Shown here: positions 51,722-60,739 of the stretch, piece after piece
Numbering within the stretch: position 1 is the first letter of the stretch
How the letters are laid out: every line of letters starts with the position of its first letter
Origin: Ktedonobacteraceae bacterium
GTDB lineage: Bacteria > Chloroflexota > Ktedonobacteria > Ktedonobacterales > Ktedonobacteraceae
DNA: 60,739 bases
Assembly (NCBI GenBank): GCA_035653615.1
Contig: DASRBN010000016.1
Span: 1 to 60,739 of the forward strand
Direction: 5' to 3'
Notes under the pieces: model-generated
Told to the model about the DNA's origin: nothing
Database searches by the model: none
What the model saw: only the letters and a program-made list of their open reading frames with translations
Program-made: the position numbers and the translations under genes

Positions 51722-52950
51722 TACGCCTTCGCCTCCTGCGCCACCTCCTCCGGTGCCGGGGTACTCGTTTCCTTCGCAACCCTGTCAAATTTCACCAGGC
51801 GCACCGACGCGGGCAGGGCTTTCTCGACAGCGGCAAGCTCTGCCTGGCGGCGCAGCACCTGCTGGCGCTCATAGAGCAGGACGGCGGCGATGACGACCAG
51901 GCCGGCCAAGCCGTTTACCCACCACGGCCAGCCAAAAGCGACGACGATTGCCGTTAGCACGATGTTGAGTACCGCCAGGGGCAGCAAGGTCGTCCAGCCC
52001 AGGCGCATCAGGCGGTCGTAGCGGATACGTGGCAGCGTGGCGCGTATCCACATGAACAGGAACAGGAAAATGGCTACCTTAATCAAAAAGAAGACGATGG
52101 TCAGCCCTGGAATGTTGTTTCCCAGGCCGAAGAGACTCCAGCCGCCGAAGAAAACCGTGGCAGCCACGGCGCTAACAGTTATCATATTGATGTACTCGGC
52201 CATCTGGTACAGGCTCCAGCGCAGGCCGCTGTACTCGGTCAGGTAACCGGCGGTCAACTCCTGCTCGGCTTCCGGCAGGTCGAACGGCGCGCGGTTCACC
52301 TCGGCTATGGCGGCAATCAGGTAGATGACGAAGCCCAGCGGCTGCGCGAAGACGAACCAGATACCCTGGTCCAGCTGCGCGTGTACAATATTTACCACGC
52401 TGAGCGTGCCGGCCCACATCAATGCGCCGCTGAGCGCCAGTCCCAGGCTCGTCTCGTAAGAAACCATCTGGGCAGCGCTGCGCAGCGAACCGAGCAGCGA
52501 ATAGCGGTTGCCGGATGACCAGCCACCGAGCACGATACCATAAACGGCCAGCGAGGACATCGAGAGAATCCAGAGCAGGCCGACGTTGATATCGCCAATC
52601 CACGGGTCCCAGACGCTCGGCTTGCCGTTGATCCAGTTGTTGCCGATGGGTATGACGGCAAATGCGCTCAGCGCGACGATCACTGAAATGATGGGCGCGA
52701 TCAGGTAGATGAGCTTTTTCGCCTGCGATGGCACGATCTGTTCTTTGAAAGCCATTTTAATGCCGTCGGCCACGGGTTGGAACATGCCGAGCGGGCCGGC
52801 GCGATTCGGTCCCAGCCGGCCCTGAATCTTCGCCACCACGCGTCGCTCAATCAGCGTCAAATACGCGAAAGCGGTCAGCAGGGCGAAGATCACAATGGCG
52901 CTTTTAATGACGGCAGCGGTATAGGGATTATTCAGAAAATCAAGAAACAT
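51721..52950 (-). CDS. nuoH: NADH-quinone oxidoreductase subunit H
   Basis: A 409-residue membrane subunit forming the quinone chamber; the start is ATG 52950 behind GGAGGTGG, inside the nuoG end (11-bp overlap). Marks are FAYLTLIERRVVAKIQGRLGPNRAGP, given here in part as ERRVVAKIQGRLGPN, then QPVADGIKMAFKEQIVP and RAPFDLPEAEQELTAGYLTE with the E-rich loop. It is longer than usual (~330) by a C-terminal ~60-residue extension that begins with one more helix and ends acidic (STPAPEEVAQEAKA). Confidence 0.95.
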   Translation of the reverse strand: MFLDFLNNPYTAAVIKSAIVIFALLTAFAYLTLIERRVVAKIQGRLGPNRAGPLGMFQPVADGIKMAFKEQIVPSQAKKLIYLIAPIISVIVALSAFAVIPIGNNWINGKPSVWDPWIGDINVGLLWILSMSSLAVYGIVLGGWSSGNRYSLLGSLRSAAQMVSYETSLGLALSGALMWAGTLSVVNIVHAQLDQGIWFVFAQPLGFVIYLIAAIAEVNRAPFDLPEAEQELTAGYLTEYSGLRWSLYQMAEYINMITVSAVAATVFFGGWSLFGLGNNIPGLTIVFFLIKVAIFLFLFMWIRATLPRIRYDRLMRLGWTTLLPLAVLNIVLTAIVVAFGWPWWVNGLAGLVVIAAVLLYERQQVLRRQAELAAVEKALPASVRLVKFDRVAKETSTPAPEEVAQEAKA

Positions 52951-55099
52951 GCGCCACCTCCTGCTCGCTTGTCCGCACGCCATGTGGGCGCAGGCCTTCC
53001 CACGTCAGGCCGGCGTAGAACGGGTTCGTGCTCGCGATCTCAAGCAGTATTTCCTGCGGGCTGCTATAGTTCCATTTGTGACCAAGGTGATTGGCCAGCG
53101 CGGTCAGGATTTCCCAATCGGCTTTCGCGCCCGGCAGTGGTCGCAGGGAATGCCAGATAGCCTGCACGTGGTGATCGACATTGGTCATACTGCCATCTTT
53201 TTCGGCGAACGTGACGGCGGGCAGCACGACATCGGCCTGCTGAGCCGTCTCTGTCAGCAGAATATCCTGCACGATCAACAATTCCAGGTCAGGCGGAAAT
53301 TGTCCCACGTGCCGCATGGGATTGGCTCCCATGACATACAATGCCTTGATATCGGGGCTACTCAGCATCTCGTTGTACGACAAACCGCGCTCTTGAGCAG
53401 GTTGATAGCCGGGAAGCGCATCGGGCAGCAGTCCCATATCGCGCGCGCCAAGCGAGTTCGCGTCCTCGAAGAGCGGCCCGACACCGGCTCCGGGGCGATC
53501 AATGTTTCCGGTGACGACGGCCACCATTTGCAGGTCTGCCGCCAGGTCCTGGCAGCCGGGCGCCAATGTTGCCATTTCGTCATAGAGAATGATTGCGCCT
53601 TTGGCCAGCGCGATCTCGTGCGCGAGATGTTGCAAGTGCGTTGTCGTCTCAAGCCCGAAGGATGTTTCCGCCGCCTGTATGTTGGCGTCTTCACTGTGCA
53701 AGCGGGCGCGCAGGTCTTCATGTTGATGCGGGTTGTCGATCTCGTTGTTCAAGACGTATTTCAGTAGCATCTTCGCGGCCATGCCGGCTCCATGCTGCGG
53801 AATCGCGACCTTGCTTGCCGCGAAGCGATCCAGTTCCGTCTCATCCTCGTTGACGATGTAGATTTTTGCCCCGGCCTTCATTGCCTTCTTGATGCGCAGG
53901 TTGAGAATGGGCTGGCGCTGGTAGGGATCGGAAGCCACCAGCACGATATGCGAGGCCTTCTCGATCTCGGCGATACTGTTGGTCATCATCCACGGCTTGC
54001 CCGTCAATGGATCGCGCGGGCCGGGAAATTGGCCGTGATGGTGATCGACGTGAGGCGTGCCGATAACCTGGCGCAGCAACTTCTGGAAGAGGTAGGCCTC
54101 TTCGTTGGTGGTACGCGTTGAGCCAATTCCGGCAACGGCCTTCGCGCCATGGTTCTTGATGATTCCCTGAAGGCGTGAAGCAATGAAAAAGAACGCCTCG
54201 TCCCAGCTTGCCGGTTCCAGCTTGCCGCCGCGACGAATGAGCGGCGTGCGCAGTCGCTGCGGACTGTTGACGAACTCGAAGCCCCAGCGCCCGCGGTCGC
54301 ACAGCCAGCCATCGTCTATCTCGTCGTTGGTGCGCGACATCAGACGCATCACCTTGTCCACGCGCACATCGATGCGCACGTTGCAGCCGACGCTGCAGTT
54401 GTTGCACACGCTCGGCGTATGTTTCAATTCCCAGGGTCGTGCCTTGAAACGGTAAGCTGACGCGGTGAGCGCACCCACCGGACACATCTCGACTGTGTTG
54501 CCCGAAAAGATGGAGTCAAACGCGTGATCGGGCGCCGTTCCCACTTCCATTTTGTAGCCACGCGAGATCATTACCAGACCGTTATCCATCGAAATTTCCG
54601 AACTGAAGCGCGTGCAACGCTGGCACAGGATGCAGCGCTCGCGATCAAGCATGACGCGGTCGCTCACCGGCACCGGCTTCGGATAGTGACGCTTATAGAG
54701 GTCGAAGCGCGTGCCGCCGGGACCGTAGCGCAGCGTGAAGTCTTGCAGATCGCACTCGCCGCCCTTATCGCAGATGGGGCAATCGAGCGGGTGGTTGATG
54801 AGCAGAAACTCCAGCGTTCCCCGGCGCGCCTTCAGCACCTTGTCGGTTTTGGTATGCACGATCATGCCCTCGCTGACCGGCGTGGTACAGGCGGTTTGCG
54901 GCGGCTTGGGCATCTTTTCGATTTCGACGAAGCACATGCGGCAGGCGCCCAGCGGCGGCATCTTCGGATGATAACAATAAATGGGAATCTCTATACCGGC
55001 CTGCTTTGCCGCCGCCCAGACAAGCGTTCCTGGTGGAACCGCGACAGGAATATCGTCGATAGTGAGATGTATTAGTTCGTCTTGTTTCTCTTCTGCCAT
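52940..55099 (-). CDS. nuoG: NADH-quinone oxidoreductase subunit G
   Basis: A 719-residue iron-sulfur subunit of the hydrophilic arm. The ferredoxin part has CRMCFVEIEK and CPICDKGGECDLQD. Then CILCQRCTRF and CNNCSVGCNVRIDV carry further clusters, the last being an extra N7-like [4Fe-4S] site or its molybdopterin-oxidoreductase equivalent. The rest is the catalytically dead molybdopterin-like domain. Its ATG 55099 has a poor ribosome site. The 178-bp gap to nuoF contains three family-A repeats. Confidence 0.95.
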   Translation of the reverse strand: MAEEKQDELIHLTIDDIPVAVPPGTLVWAAAKQAGIEIPIYCYHPKMPPLGACRMCFVEIEKMPKPPQTACTTPVSEGMIVHTKTDKVLKARRGTLEFLLINHPLDCPICDKGGECDLQDFTLRYGPGGTRFDLYKRHYPKPVPVSDRVMLDRERCILCQRCTRFSSEISMDNGLVMISRGYKMEVGTAPDHAFDSIFSGNTVEMCPVGALTASAYRFKARPWELKHTPSVCNNCSVGCNVRIDVRVDKVMRLMSRTNDEIDDGWLCDRGRWGFEFVNSPQRLRTPLIRRGGKLEPASWDEAFFFIASRLQGIIKNHGAKAVAGIGSTRTTNEEAYLFQKLLRQVIGTPHVDHHHGQFPGPRDPLTGKPWMMTNSIAEIEKASHIVLVASDPYQRQPILNLRIKKAMKAGAKIYIVNEDETELDRFAASKVAIPQHGAGMAAKMLLKYVLNNEIDNPHQHEDLRARLHSEDANIQAAETSFGLETTTHLQHLAHEIALAKGAIILYDEMATLAPGCQDLAADLQMVAVVTGNIDRPGAGVGPLFEDANSLGARDMGLLPDALPGYQPAQERGLSYNEMLSSPDIKALYVMGANPMRHVGQFPPDLELLIVQDILLTETAQQADVVLPAVTFAEKDGSMTNVDHHVQAIWHSLRPLPGAKADWEILTALANHLGHKWNYSSPQEILLEIASTNPFYAGLTWEGLRPHGVRTSEQEVAHVS

Positions 55100-55132
55100 A
55101 GCTTTTTTACCGTATTCTCAGGATCGGGCCAG

Positions 55133-55249
55133 GATTCTTCGCTGCGCTCAGAATGACAAGCCCGTATTTCTCAGGTATGGGCCAGGATTCTTCGCTGCGC
55201 TCAGAATGACAAGTTCCAGGGCTTGTCATTCTGAGCGCAGCGAAGAATC
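55133..55249. repeat. Three family-A repeats between nuoF and nuoG
   Basis: Two direct copies (55133-55157 and 55186-55210) and one inverted copy (55225-55249). The second and third form a 28-bp-arm hairpin with an 8-nt loop inside the operon transcript, which could attenuate or define an RNA processing point. Confidence 0.9.
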
Positions 55250-55277
55250 TGCACTCTACCGGTCGCCCTCCAATTGT

Positions 55278-56603
55278 TTATCTAGCTCCTGCCTGCAGGG
55301 ATTGGGCCTCTACCTCCGGTTCCACATCGAACTGGCGGCTGCCAACCATGCAACGTTTATGCGTGATGTGATGCTCATACTCCTCACGGAAGAGCTTGAT
55401 GCTGCTCGTAATGGAACTGGTGGCCGCGTCGCCCAGGGGGCAGAACGACTTGCCGCTGATGTTATCGCAGATATCCAGCAGCAGGTCGATATCGCGCTCC
55501 CTACCGTCGCCATGCTCGATGCGATGCAGGATTTCGGTCAGCCAGTAGGTTCCCTCGCGACAGGGGGTGCATTTACCGCAGGATTCGTCGCGGTAGAATT
55601 CCGTCATGCGCAACACGGCGTCTACGATGCAGGTATCCTCGTTCATGACGATCACGCCGCCTGAGCCGAGCATCGAACCGGCGGCGGCAATGGCCTCAAA
55701 GTCGAGCGGCGTGTCGATCTTGTCCGCGCCCAATATGAATGTGGACGAGCCGCCCGGAATGATGGCCTTGAGCTGCTTATCGTCAAGGATGCCGCCGCCA
55801 TATTGCTCGTCGTAAATCAGCGTGCGCAAGGGCGTTCCCAGCGGCAATTCATAGTTGCCGGGCTTTTTCACGTGCCCGCTGAGACAGAAGACGCGCGTGC
55901 CCTTGCTTTTCTCGGTGCCGAACGAGGCATACCAGTCGGCCCCGTTTTTGATGATGGCGGGGATGGTCGAAAGCGTCTCGGCGTTATTGATGACCGTCGG
56001 GCCACCATACAGGCCAATGGCGGCAGGGAACGGCGGCTTCAGGCGTGGATAGCCGCGGCGGCCCTCCAGCGACTCCATCAACGCGCTCTCCTCGCCACAG
56101 ATGTAGGCGCCGGCTCCGCGATGCACGATCACATCCAGGTTGTAGCCGCTGCCCAGGATATCCTTGCCGATATAACCGGCGGCGTAGGCTTCCGCGACGG
56201 CGCGTTCAACCTGGTCCCCGGCCAGCTCCAGTTCGCCTCTCACATAAATAAAGGCGACCGAAACGCGACAGGCATAGCTCGTAATAATAACGCCCTCTAC
56301 TAACTGGTGCGGATTTTTCTCCATCAGCATGCGGTCTTTGAAGGTGCCCGGCTCGCTCTCATCGGCATTACAGCACAGATAGCGCGTCTTGTCATTTTTC
56401 GCCAGGAAGCTCCACTTCATGCCTGTTGGGAAGCCTGCTCCGCCACGCCCGCGCAGTCCCGATTTTTTGACCATTTCGACCAGGTCATCGGGCTGGGATT
56501 GCAGCGCTTTCGCAAGCGCCTCGTAGCCCCCATGCTGGCGGTATCCTTCCAGTGTATCCAGTCCTGGCGCATCGATATCTTTTGTAACAATAAGTTCTGG
56601 CAT
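55278..56603 (-). CDS. nuoF: NADH-quinone oxidoreductase subunit F
   Basis: The NADH- and FMN-binding subunit, 441 residues from ATG 56603 (AAGGA site). FMN/NADH loop: [18 protein letters not shown]; second site [17 protein letters not shown]; cluster N3 in [16 protein letters not shown] with the distant fourth Cys in FCPLGDAA. It takes hydride from NADH and passes electrons to NuoG. The gap to nuoE is 75 bp. Confidence 0.96.
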   Translation of the reverse strand: MPELIVTKDIDAPGLDTLEGYRQHGGYEALAKALQSQPDDLVEMVKKSGLRGRGGAGFPTGMKWSFLAKNDKTRYLCCNADESEPGTFKDRMLMEKNPHQLVEGVIITSYACRVSVAFIYVRGELELAGDQVERAVAEAYAAGYIGKDILGSGYNLDVIVHRGAGAYICGEESALMESLEGRRGYPRLKPPFPAAIGLYGGPTVINNAETLSTIPAIIKNGADWYASFGTEKSKGTRVFCLSGHVKKPGNYELPLGTPLRTLIYDEQYGGGILDDKQLKAIIPGGSSTFILGADKIDTPLDFEAIAAAGSMLGSGGVIVMNEDTCIVDAVLRMTEFYRDESCGKCTPCREGTYWLTEILHRIEHGDGRERDIDLLLDICDNISGKSFCPLGDAATSSITSSIKLFREEYEHHITHKRCMVGSRQFDVEPEVEAQSLQAGAR

Positions 56604-56678
56604 AGATATATTCCTTATTATATAAGAAGCACGCTCTGGTCGTGCCATTCGAATTGTCGATCTTGCTTGTGCAAGCCA

Positions 56679-57212
56679 TTACCGGCCTCCCGCGTTACTC
56701 CTCTTTAATGGCTCAATGAACTGCGATCCCGCGGTTGCTTTCAATTCACGATCCAACTCTTCTAGCAGGATATCGGCCTGCTCCGGCGTCACATTTTCGA
56801 CGAACTGGCCATTCACCTGAAGTACTGGAGCCGTGCCACACGAGGCGAGGCATTCCGTCGTCATCAGGGTATAGTTGCCGTCGGCGGTCGTCTCGCCGCG
56901 TTTGATGCCCAGACGCTGCTCCAGGTGCTCGACCAGCTTATCACAGCCGCGCAGGTAGCACGAAATGCTGGTGCAGACCTTAATTACTCTTTTGCCGGGC
57001 GGCCGCTGGTAGTACATGGTATAAAAGGTGGCCACGCTCTCAACATCGTCAACCGTCATGCCGATTGCCTCCGCGACGGCCTGCAATGCCTCCTGCGTAA
57101 TATATCCTTCTTCTTGTTGCGCGATATAAAGCGCGGGCATGACCGCCGAACGCGCCACGGGATAACGCGACGCCAGGTCACGCATGCGCTGTTTCGCCTG
57201 TTCTGAAATCAT
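56679..57212 (-). CDS. nuoE: NADH-quinone oxidoreductase subunit E (24 kDa)
   Basis: A 177-residue thioredoxin-like [2Fe-2S] subunit; ATG 57212 overlaps the nuoD stop as ATGA. The N1a cluster ligands are in CTSISCYLRGCDKLVEHL (CX4C) and TECLASCGTAPVLQV (CX3C). The four-helix start is DLASRYPVARSAVMPALYIA. Normal length. It forms the NADH dehydrogenase module with NuoF. Confidence 0.95.
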   Translation of the reverse strand: MISEQAKQRMRDLASRYPVARSAVMPALYIAQQEEGYITQEALQAVAEAIGMTVDDVESVATFYTMYYQRPPGKRVIKVCTSISCYLRGCDKLVEHLEQRLGIKRGETTADGNYTLMTTECLASCGTAPVLQVNGQFVENVTPEQADILLEELDRELKATAGSQFIEPLKRSNAGGR

Positions 57213-58450
57213 CTATCTACCTCGCCTAACACGATATCAATGCTGCCAATCGCGGCCACCACATCGGAGAGCAGGCAGCCCTCAATCATCGTCGGTAGCG
57301 CTTCGAGATTGGCGAACGACGGTGCGCGCACGTGCATGCGATATGGTTTGGCGGTTCCGTCGCTCACAATGTAGAAGCCAAGCTCACCCTTAGGCGATTC
57401 GGTGCGTACAAATGCCTCGCCTTTGGGCGGTCGATAGCCCTCGGTATAGAGCTTGAAATGATGGATCAGCGCCTCCATACTGCCCGTAATCTGCCACTTG
57501 GGTGGTGGCGCGATCTTGGTATTCTGCACGCGGAATGGGCCAGCCGGAATGCCTCGCTCCATGACCTGGTTCACAATCCTCAAGCTCTGCTCCATTTCGA
57601 GCATCCGCACCAGGTAGCGGTCATAGACATCGCCGTTGCTTCCGACCGGGATATCGAAATCGAATTGATCGTAGCCACTATAAGGAAAGGCCTTGCGCGT
57701 ATCCCATACAATGCCGCTGCCACGCAGTACCGGGCCGCTGGCGCCATAGGCAATGGCATCCTCCGGTTTGAGTACGGCCACGCCCCGCGTGCGTTCGATC
57801 CACAACTGGTTATTGGTTAGCAGATCATGATATTCGCGCAAGCGGTCGGGAAAGATGCTGGTAAACGCGCGCACCTTCTTCTCAAAGGTAGACGTCAATT
57901 CGGCCTGCAAACCGCCGGGACAGATGTAGCTGGTCATCATGCGCACGCCGGACAGGTCTTCAAAGACATCCAGAATCATCTCGCGCTCGCGGAAGCAGTA
58001 GAGGAAAACGCTCTGCGCGCCAAGGTCGAGCGCGGACGTGCCCAGCCAGACCAGGTGACTGGCAATGCGCTGCAATTCGGCCAGCAGCACGCGCGTGTAG
58101 CGAATTTTGTCGTTGATCTCGTCTTCGATGCCCAATAGCTTCTCGACGGCCAGCGAATAGCCCAGGTTGTTGCAGAGCGGCGCGAGATAATCCATGCGGT
58201 CGGTCAGCACCAGGGCCTGGTGGTAGGTTTTGCCCTCGGCAGTCTTCTCAATGCCGGTGTGCAGGAAGCCGATATCCGGTACAGCCTTGACCACCGTCTC
58301 GCCCTCAATAGTCAGGATCAAGCGCAGCACACCGTGCGTGCTGGGATGCTGCGGCCCCATATTGATGGTCATCGTATCGCTGCGCTGCCCATCTTCAAGC
58401 GCCTGGCCGCTATCGAGTGTATATTGTGTTTTCATGTCTTTTATTTGCAT
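57209..58450 (-). CDS. nuoD: NADH-quinone oxidoreductase subunit D (49 kDa)
   Basis: Quinone-site subunit, 413 residues from ATG 58450 (GAGG site); ATG 58435 is an alternative. The frame opens further to 58648 over the nuoC end, but a fused NuoCD is excluded because nuoC has its own stop in another frame. Diagnostic start: MTINMGPQHPSTHGVLRLIL, with the His-Thr-His quinone loop. Others are GFLHTGIEKTAEGKTYHQAL, SYICPGGLQAELTSTF and the C-terminal IGSIDIVLGEVDR. Confidence 0.96.
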   Translation of the reverse strand: MQIKDMKTQYTLDSGQALEDGQRSDTMTINMGPQHPSTHGVLRLILTIEGETVVKAVPDIGFLHTGIEKTAEGKTYHQALVLTDRMDYLAPLCNNLGYSLAVEKLLGIEDEINDKIRYTRVLLAELQRIASHLVWLGTSALDLGAQSVFLYCFREREMILDVFEDLSGVRMMTSYICPGGLQAELTSTFEKKVRAFTSIFPDRLREYHDLLTNNQLWIERTRGVAVLKPEDAIAYGASGPVLRGSGIVWDTRKAFPYSGYDQFDFDIPVGSNGDVYDRYLVRMLEMEQSLRIVNQVMERGIPAGPFRVQNTKIAPPPKWQITGSMEALIHHFKLYTEGYRPPKGEAFVRTESPKGELGFYIVSDGTAKPYRMHVRAPSFANLEALPTMIEGCLLSDVVAAIGSIDIVLGEVDR

Positions 58451-58475
58451 ACGTCCTCGTCGATAGTGCTGTGGA

Positions 58476-58500
58476 GGGCGACCACAAGGGTCGTCCCTAC
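58476..58500. repeat. Family-D repeat at the nuoC stop
   Basis: GGGCGACCACAAGGGTCGTC followed by CCTAC. Read on the minus strand it starts GTAGGG, and its TAG is the stop codon of nuoC. Confidence 0.7.
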
Positions 58501-59111
58501 TTCTCGGTTCCAGGCTCCTGGGTGTGGCTGAACCTGCTGCGGCTCTCGTTGAGTTCCCGGCTGAACGGCGTGCGCAGGGTCTGACTGCCGACGCCGGGAT
58601 CAACATCGTAAGGAATTTGGCCACCCCAGTGTGGTTCGGGAAGATCAAAGCCGGAAAGCGGATAATCTTTGCGCAGCGGGTGCGTCGTCCAGTCCATTGG
58701 CATCAGAATGCGTCGCAGGTCGGGATGGCCCGTGAAGATGATGCCAAAGAGATCATAAACTTCGCGCTCGAACCAGTTCGCCGTCGGCCAGACTTCCGTC
58801 ACGGTCGGTACGGATGGGTGATCCTCGTTTTTTCCGCCCACGCGCACTTTCAGGCGCAACTCGTTCTGGTCGCGCATCGAGAGCAGGTGGTAGACCACAT
58901 CATAGCGCGGGATACGCTCCAACCAATCTACCGCTGTTATGTCCGAAAGATAGGTATAGTGCAAGTTTTTCTTCAGATACGTGCAGACTGCAACCAGCGA
59001 TGCCGGTTGCAGTACAATCGTTTGCTCGCCACGGAAATCATTCGTTTCGACGACTGCCTGCGAGAACTTTTCCCGTATCGTTGCCACCGTCGATACTGCT
59101 GTTATAGCCAT
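58497..59111 (-). CDS. nuoC: NADH-quinone oxidoreductase subunit C
   Basis: A 204-residue 30-kDa-type subunit in the peripheral arm. ATG 59111 has a weak ribosome site. Signature: NWFEREVYDLFGIIFTGHPD, then RRILMPMDWTTHPLRKDYPL. The last ~20 residues (ESRSRFSHTQEPGTEK) are a polar tail whose TAG stop lies in a family-D repeat, so the end may be repeat-derived. nuoD starts 46 bp later. Confidence 0.95.
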   Translation of the reverse strand: MAITAVSTVATIREKFSQAVVETNDFRGEQTIVLQPASLVAVCTYLKKNLHYTYLSDITAVDWLERIPRYDVVYHLLSMRDQNELRLKVRVGGKNEDHPSVPTVTEVWPTANWFEREVYDLFGIIFTGHPDLRRILMPMDWTTHPLRKDYPLSGFDLPEPHWGGQIPYDVDPGVGSQTLRTPFSRELNESRSRFSHTQEPGTEK

Positions 59112-59169
59112 ATTACATCTATTCCTTGCCCAAAAGTTGTTTTTGTACCCAGGGGCCGATAAATCGGAC

Positions 59170-59769
59170 TTATAAATCGTCTCCGGTTGGCCCCACCAGC
59201 TTCAGACCACTGGCCTTCAGGGGATCGGGAGGATTGGGTATGCCTTCGCGGATCTTGCGCTGTAGTTCGTTGAAGCCGAAGAGCAGCATCTCGGGAGTTG
59301 GCGGGCAGCCGGGAATGAATACATCCACTGGTACAATCTTGTCTACGCCCTGCACGATGGCATAATTATTGAAGACGCCGCCACAGGACGCGCAGGCGCC
59401 CATCGCGATCACCCATTTAGGGTCTGGCATCTGATCGTAAATTTGCCTCAAAACGGGAGCCATTTTTATAGAGCAGCGTCCCGCGACGATCATCAAGTCG
59501 GACTGCCGCGGTGAGGCGCGGTAGACTTCGGCTCCGAAACGCGCGATATCGAAGCGGTCGGCGCTGGTCGCCATCATTTCGATAGCGCAGCAGGCCAGGC
59601 CAAACAGGGCCGGCCACAGCGATGCGCTGCGCCCCCACTCGATGAGCTTGCTGACCTGGGTCGTCAGAATGCCCGCTTCGCCATTTTTTACGTGCAATTC
59701 ACGTCGCAGGCGGGGCGTCTGCGTATTGGAATAGGTCTGAACCGGCTCCCAGGGGTTTTTTACTCCCAT
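59170..59769 (-). CDS. nuoB: NADH-quinone oxidoreductase subunit B
   Basis: Holds cluster N2, the last donor to quinone. It has 199 residues, starting at ATG 59769 behind AAGGGGG and overlapping nuoA by 10 bp. Cys ligands: tandem CC in [14 protein letters not shown], Cys in [14 protein letters not shown] and Cys in [14 protein letters not shown]. Normal length. A short GGCCGATAAATCGG palindrome (59153-59166) lies in the gap before nuoC. Confidence 0.96.
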   Translation of the reverse strand: MGVKNPWEPVQTYSNTQTPRLRRELHVKNGEAGILTTQVSKLIEWGRSASLWPALFGLACCAIEMMATSADRFDIARFGAEVYRASPRQSDLMIVAGRCSIKMAPVLRQIYDQMPDPKWVIAMGACASCGGVFNNYAIVQGVDKIVPVDVFIPGCPPTPEMLLFGFNELQRKIREGIPNPPDPLKASGLKLVGPTGDDL

Positions 59770-60110
59770 GTGAACGCCCCCTTTCGCCAGACATACACAT
59801 AGCCAATCATCAAGACCAGCAGGAAGAGCAGCAATTCGACCAGCCCGAACACCTTGAGCTGGCGCAGCAGGACGGCCAGCGGATAAAACGAGACGATTTC
59901 AATATCGAAAACAATAAAAAGCATACCCGTCAAGAGATACTTCACGGGAAAACGTCTTTTAGGCGCTTCAATCTCTTGAATGCCGCATTCATAAGGCGCG
60001 AGCTTCTCAGGTGTTGGTCTCTTAGGCCCGAGAATGCTGGTCAGAATCATGACCAGAGCACCGAAGAGGATAGCCAGCGCGACCAGAATTAAAATGGGGA
60101 TAATTCCCAT
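59760..60110 (-). CDS. nuoA: NADH-quinone oxidoreductase subunit A
   Basis: A 116-residue three-helix subunit and first gene of the operon, from ATG 60110 behind AAGGA. Conserved loop: [13 protein letters not shown], with the quinone-gate Cys; helix 2 has [18 protein letters not shown] with the acidic FDIE motif. Normal length. The operon order A-B-C-D-E-F-G-H-I-J-K-L-M-N is the canonical one except for the TA insertion between H and I. Confidence 0.96.
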   Translation of the reverse strand: MGIIPILILVALAILFGALVMILTSILGPKRPTPEKLAPYECGIQEIEAPKRRFPVKYLLTGMLFIVFDIEIVSFYPLAVLLRQLKVFGLVELLLFLLVLMIGYVYVWRKGAFTWE

Positions 60111-60150
60111 GGCCGGGATCCTTCACTTCTTTAATGTAATACTGTCAGGC

Positions 60151-60179
60151 ACCGTACATAGCTGGTACCTATGTGTCAA
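60151..60179 (-). promoter_or_regulatory. Candidate nuo operon promoter
   Basis: TTGACA (minus strand, 60179-60174) and TACGGT (60156-60151) with a 17-bp spacer, 41 bp upstream of nuoA. The -35 is perfect and the -10 weak. Confidence 0.45.
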
Positions 60180-60243
60180 TTGTACACTACCTCATTCGTA
60201 TGGTAGCATAGCAAGCTCGATGGTGTCAAATGAGAACGTGACT

Positions 60244-60333
60244 GCGGATTCTTCGCTGCGCTCAGAATGACAGGTCCCGGGCACACTCTGGTGTCTCCGG
60301 GACCTGTCATTCTGAGCGCAGCGAAGAATCCGC
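60244..60333. repeat. Long inverted repeat made of two family-A copies
   Basis: Arms 60244-60280 and 60297-60333 are perfect 37-nt complements, built on family-A units at 60247-60271 and 60306-60330, around a 16-nt loop with a further ACAC/GTGT pair. It lies between the divergent nuo and rRNA promoters. Confidence 0.9.
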
Positions 60334-60389
60334 GGCAGGCAGGTATAAAATAAATTTTTAGTACTTTTGTAAAATTCCCAAAAAGCCTC

Positions 60390-60418
60390 TTGACATAGCG
60401 CAAACACAGTGGTAATAT
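60390..60418 (+). promoter_or_regulatory. Strong rRNA operon promoter
   Basis: TTGACA (60390-60395) and TAATAT (60413-60418) with a 17-bp spacer. Transcription would begin near 60425, giving a leader of about 175 nt before mature 16S rRNA. Confidence 0.8.
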
Positions 60419-60600
60419 CTCACTTGCACTCAACAAACAACTGTTGAAGCGCGCCAGATGCGGAGGCATCGCATCAAAGCAGGTGTACCTGAACAACTGA
60501 AGAGTGGTAAGGAACAAAAAGCAACAGCATAATAACCTGTCAATTAGCGACAACTCGTTGATACAGCACTTGAGTCTCCGTGGAGAGATTCATATAGAAC

Positions 60601-60739
<139 letters not shown>

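Noticed and set aside
58451-58648. N-terminal extension of NuoD or a fused NuoCD
   Set aside because: nuoC ends with its own stop in another frame and the extension has no family similarity; ATG 58450 has a ribosome site.

Overview
The window reads as a chromosomal segment of a Chloroflexota bacterium, most plausibly of the Ktedonobacteria type. This is an inference from gene content: a complete 14-gene nuo operon, a T-box in front of valS, many proteins with long low-complexity linkers, an expanded signalling repertoire and abundant short palindromic intergenic repeats. No outer-membrane assembly genes were seen. The window ends inside the 5' end of a 16S rRNA gene.

Layout. 1-1.7 kb: the 3' end of a polymorphic-toxin-like HNH nuclease gene and two SUKH (SMI1/KNR4) immunity-type genes. 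1.9-9 kb: an AIM24-family protein, an excisionase-like HTH protein, rsmD, a heptapeptide-repeat protein, a membrane protein, an FtsH-like AAA+ metalloprotease and a 34-codon membrane peptide gene. 9-16.3 kb: envelope and signalling genes (DUF4012 protein, LCP ligase, PD40 lipoprotein, soluble Ser/Thr kinase). 16.4-25.1 kb: ridA, dnaA, a NagD-type HAD phosphatase, T-box-valS, and a coupled GAF/subtilisin pair.

25.2-32.6 kb, minus strand: an apparent RiPP (ribosomally made, modified peptide) locus. It holds a GTG-initiated B12-binding radical SAM protein with a CX4CX2C motif, two short homologous precursor peptides both ending G-x-G-x-F-x-Y, two related radical SAM maturases with extra C-terminal cysteine motifs, a heme-oxygenase-like metal enzyme and an MFS exporter. 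I do not recognise this combination as a named RiPP class; it is the best candidate for an undescribed system here. An MsbA-like ABC transporter follows immediately upstream and may or may not belong.

33-43.9 kb: the ABC transporter, a small membrane protein, a sigma-70-like factor, a MerR-GAF-degenerate GGDEF protein, two tandem P-loop kinase-like paralogues, a secreted phosphoesterase and an acyl-CoA dehydrogenase. 43.9-60.1 kb: nuoN to nuoA on the minus strand (transcribed A to N), with a PIN-domain toxin-antitoxin pair and an antitoxin remnant lodged between nuoH and nuoI. 60.2-60.7 kb: a large palindrome, a strong promoter and the start of 16S rRNA.

The window is also marked by at least four families of short repeats (called A-D here). 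They fill gaps, form long hairpins, lie in frame inside coding regions (the MFS gene and nuoN), and in several places supply the TAG stop codon of the gene they follow.
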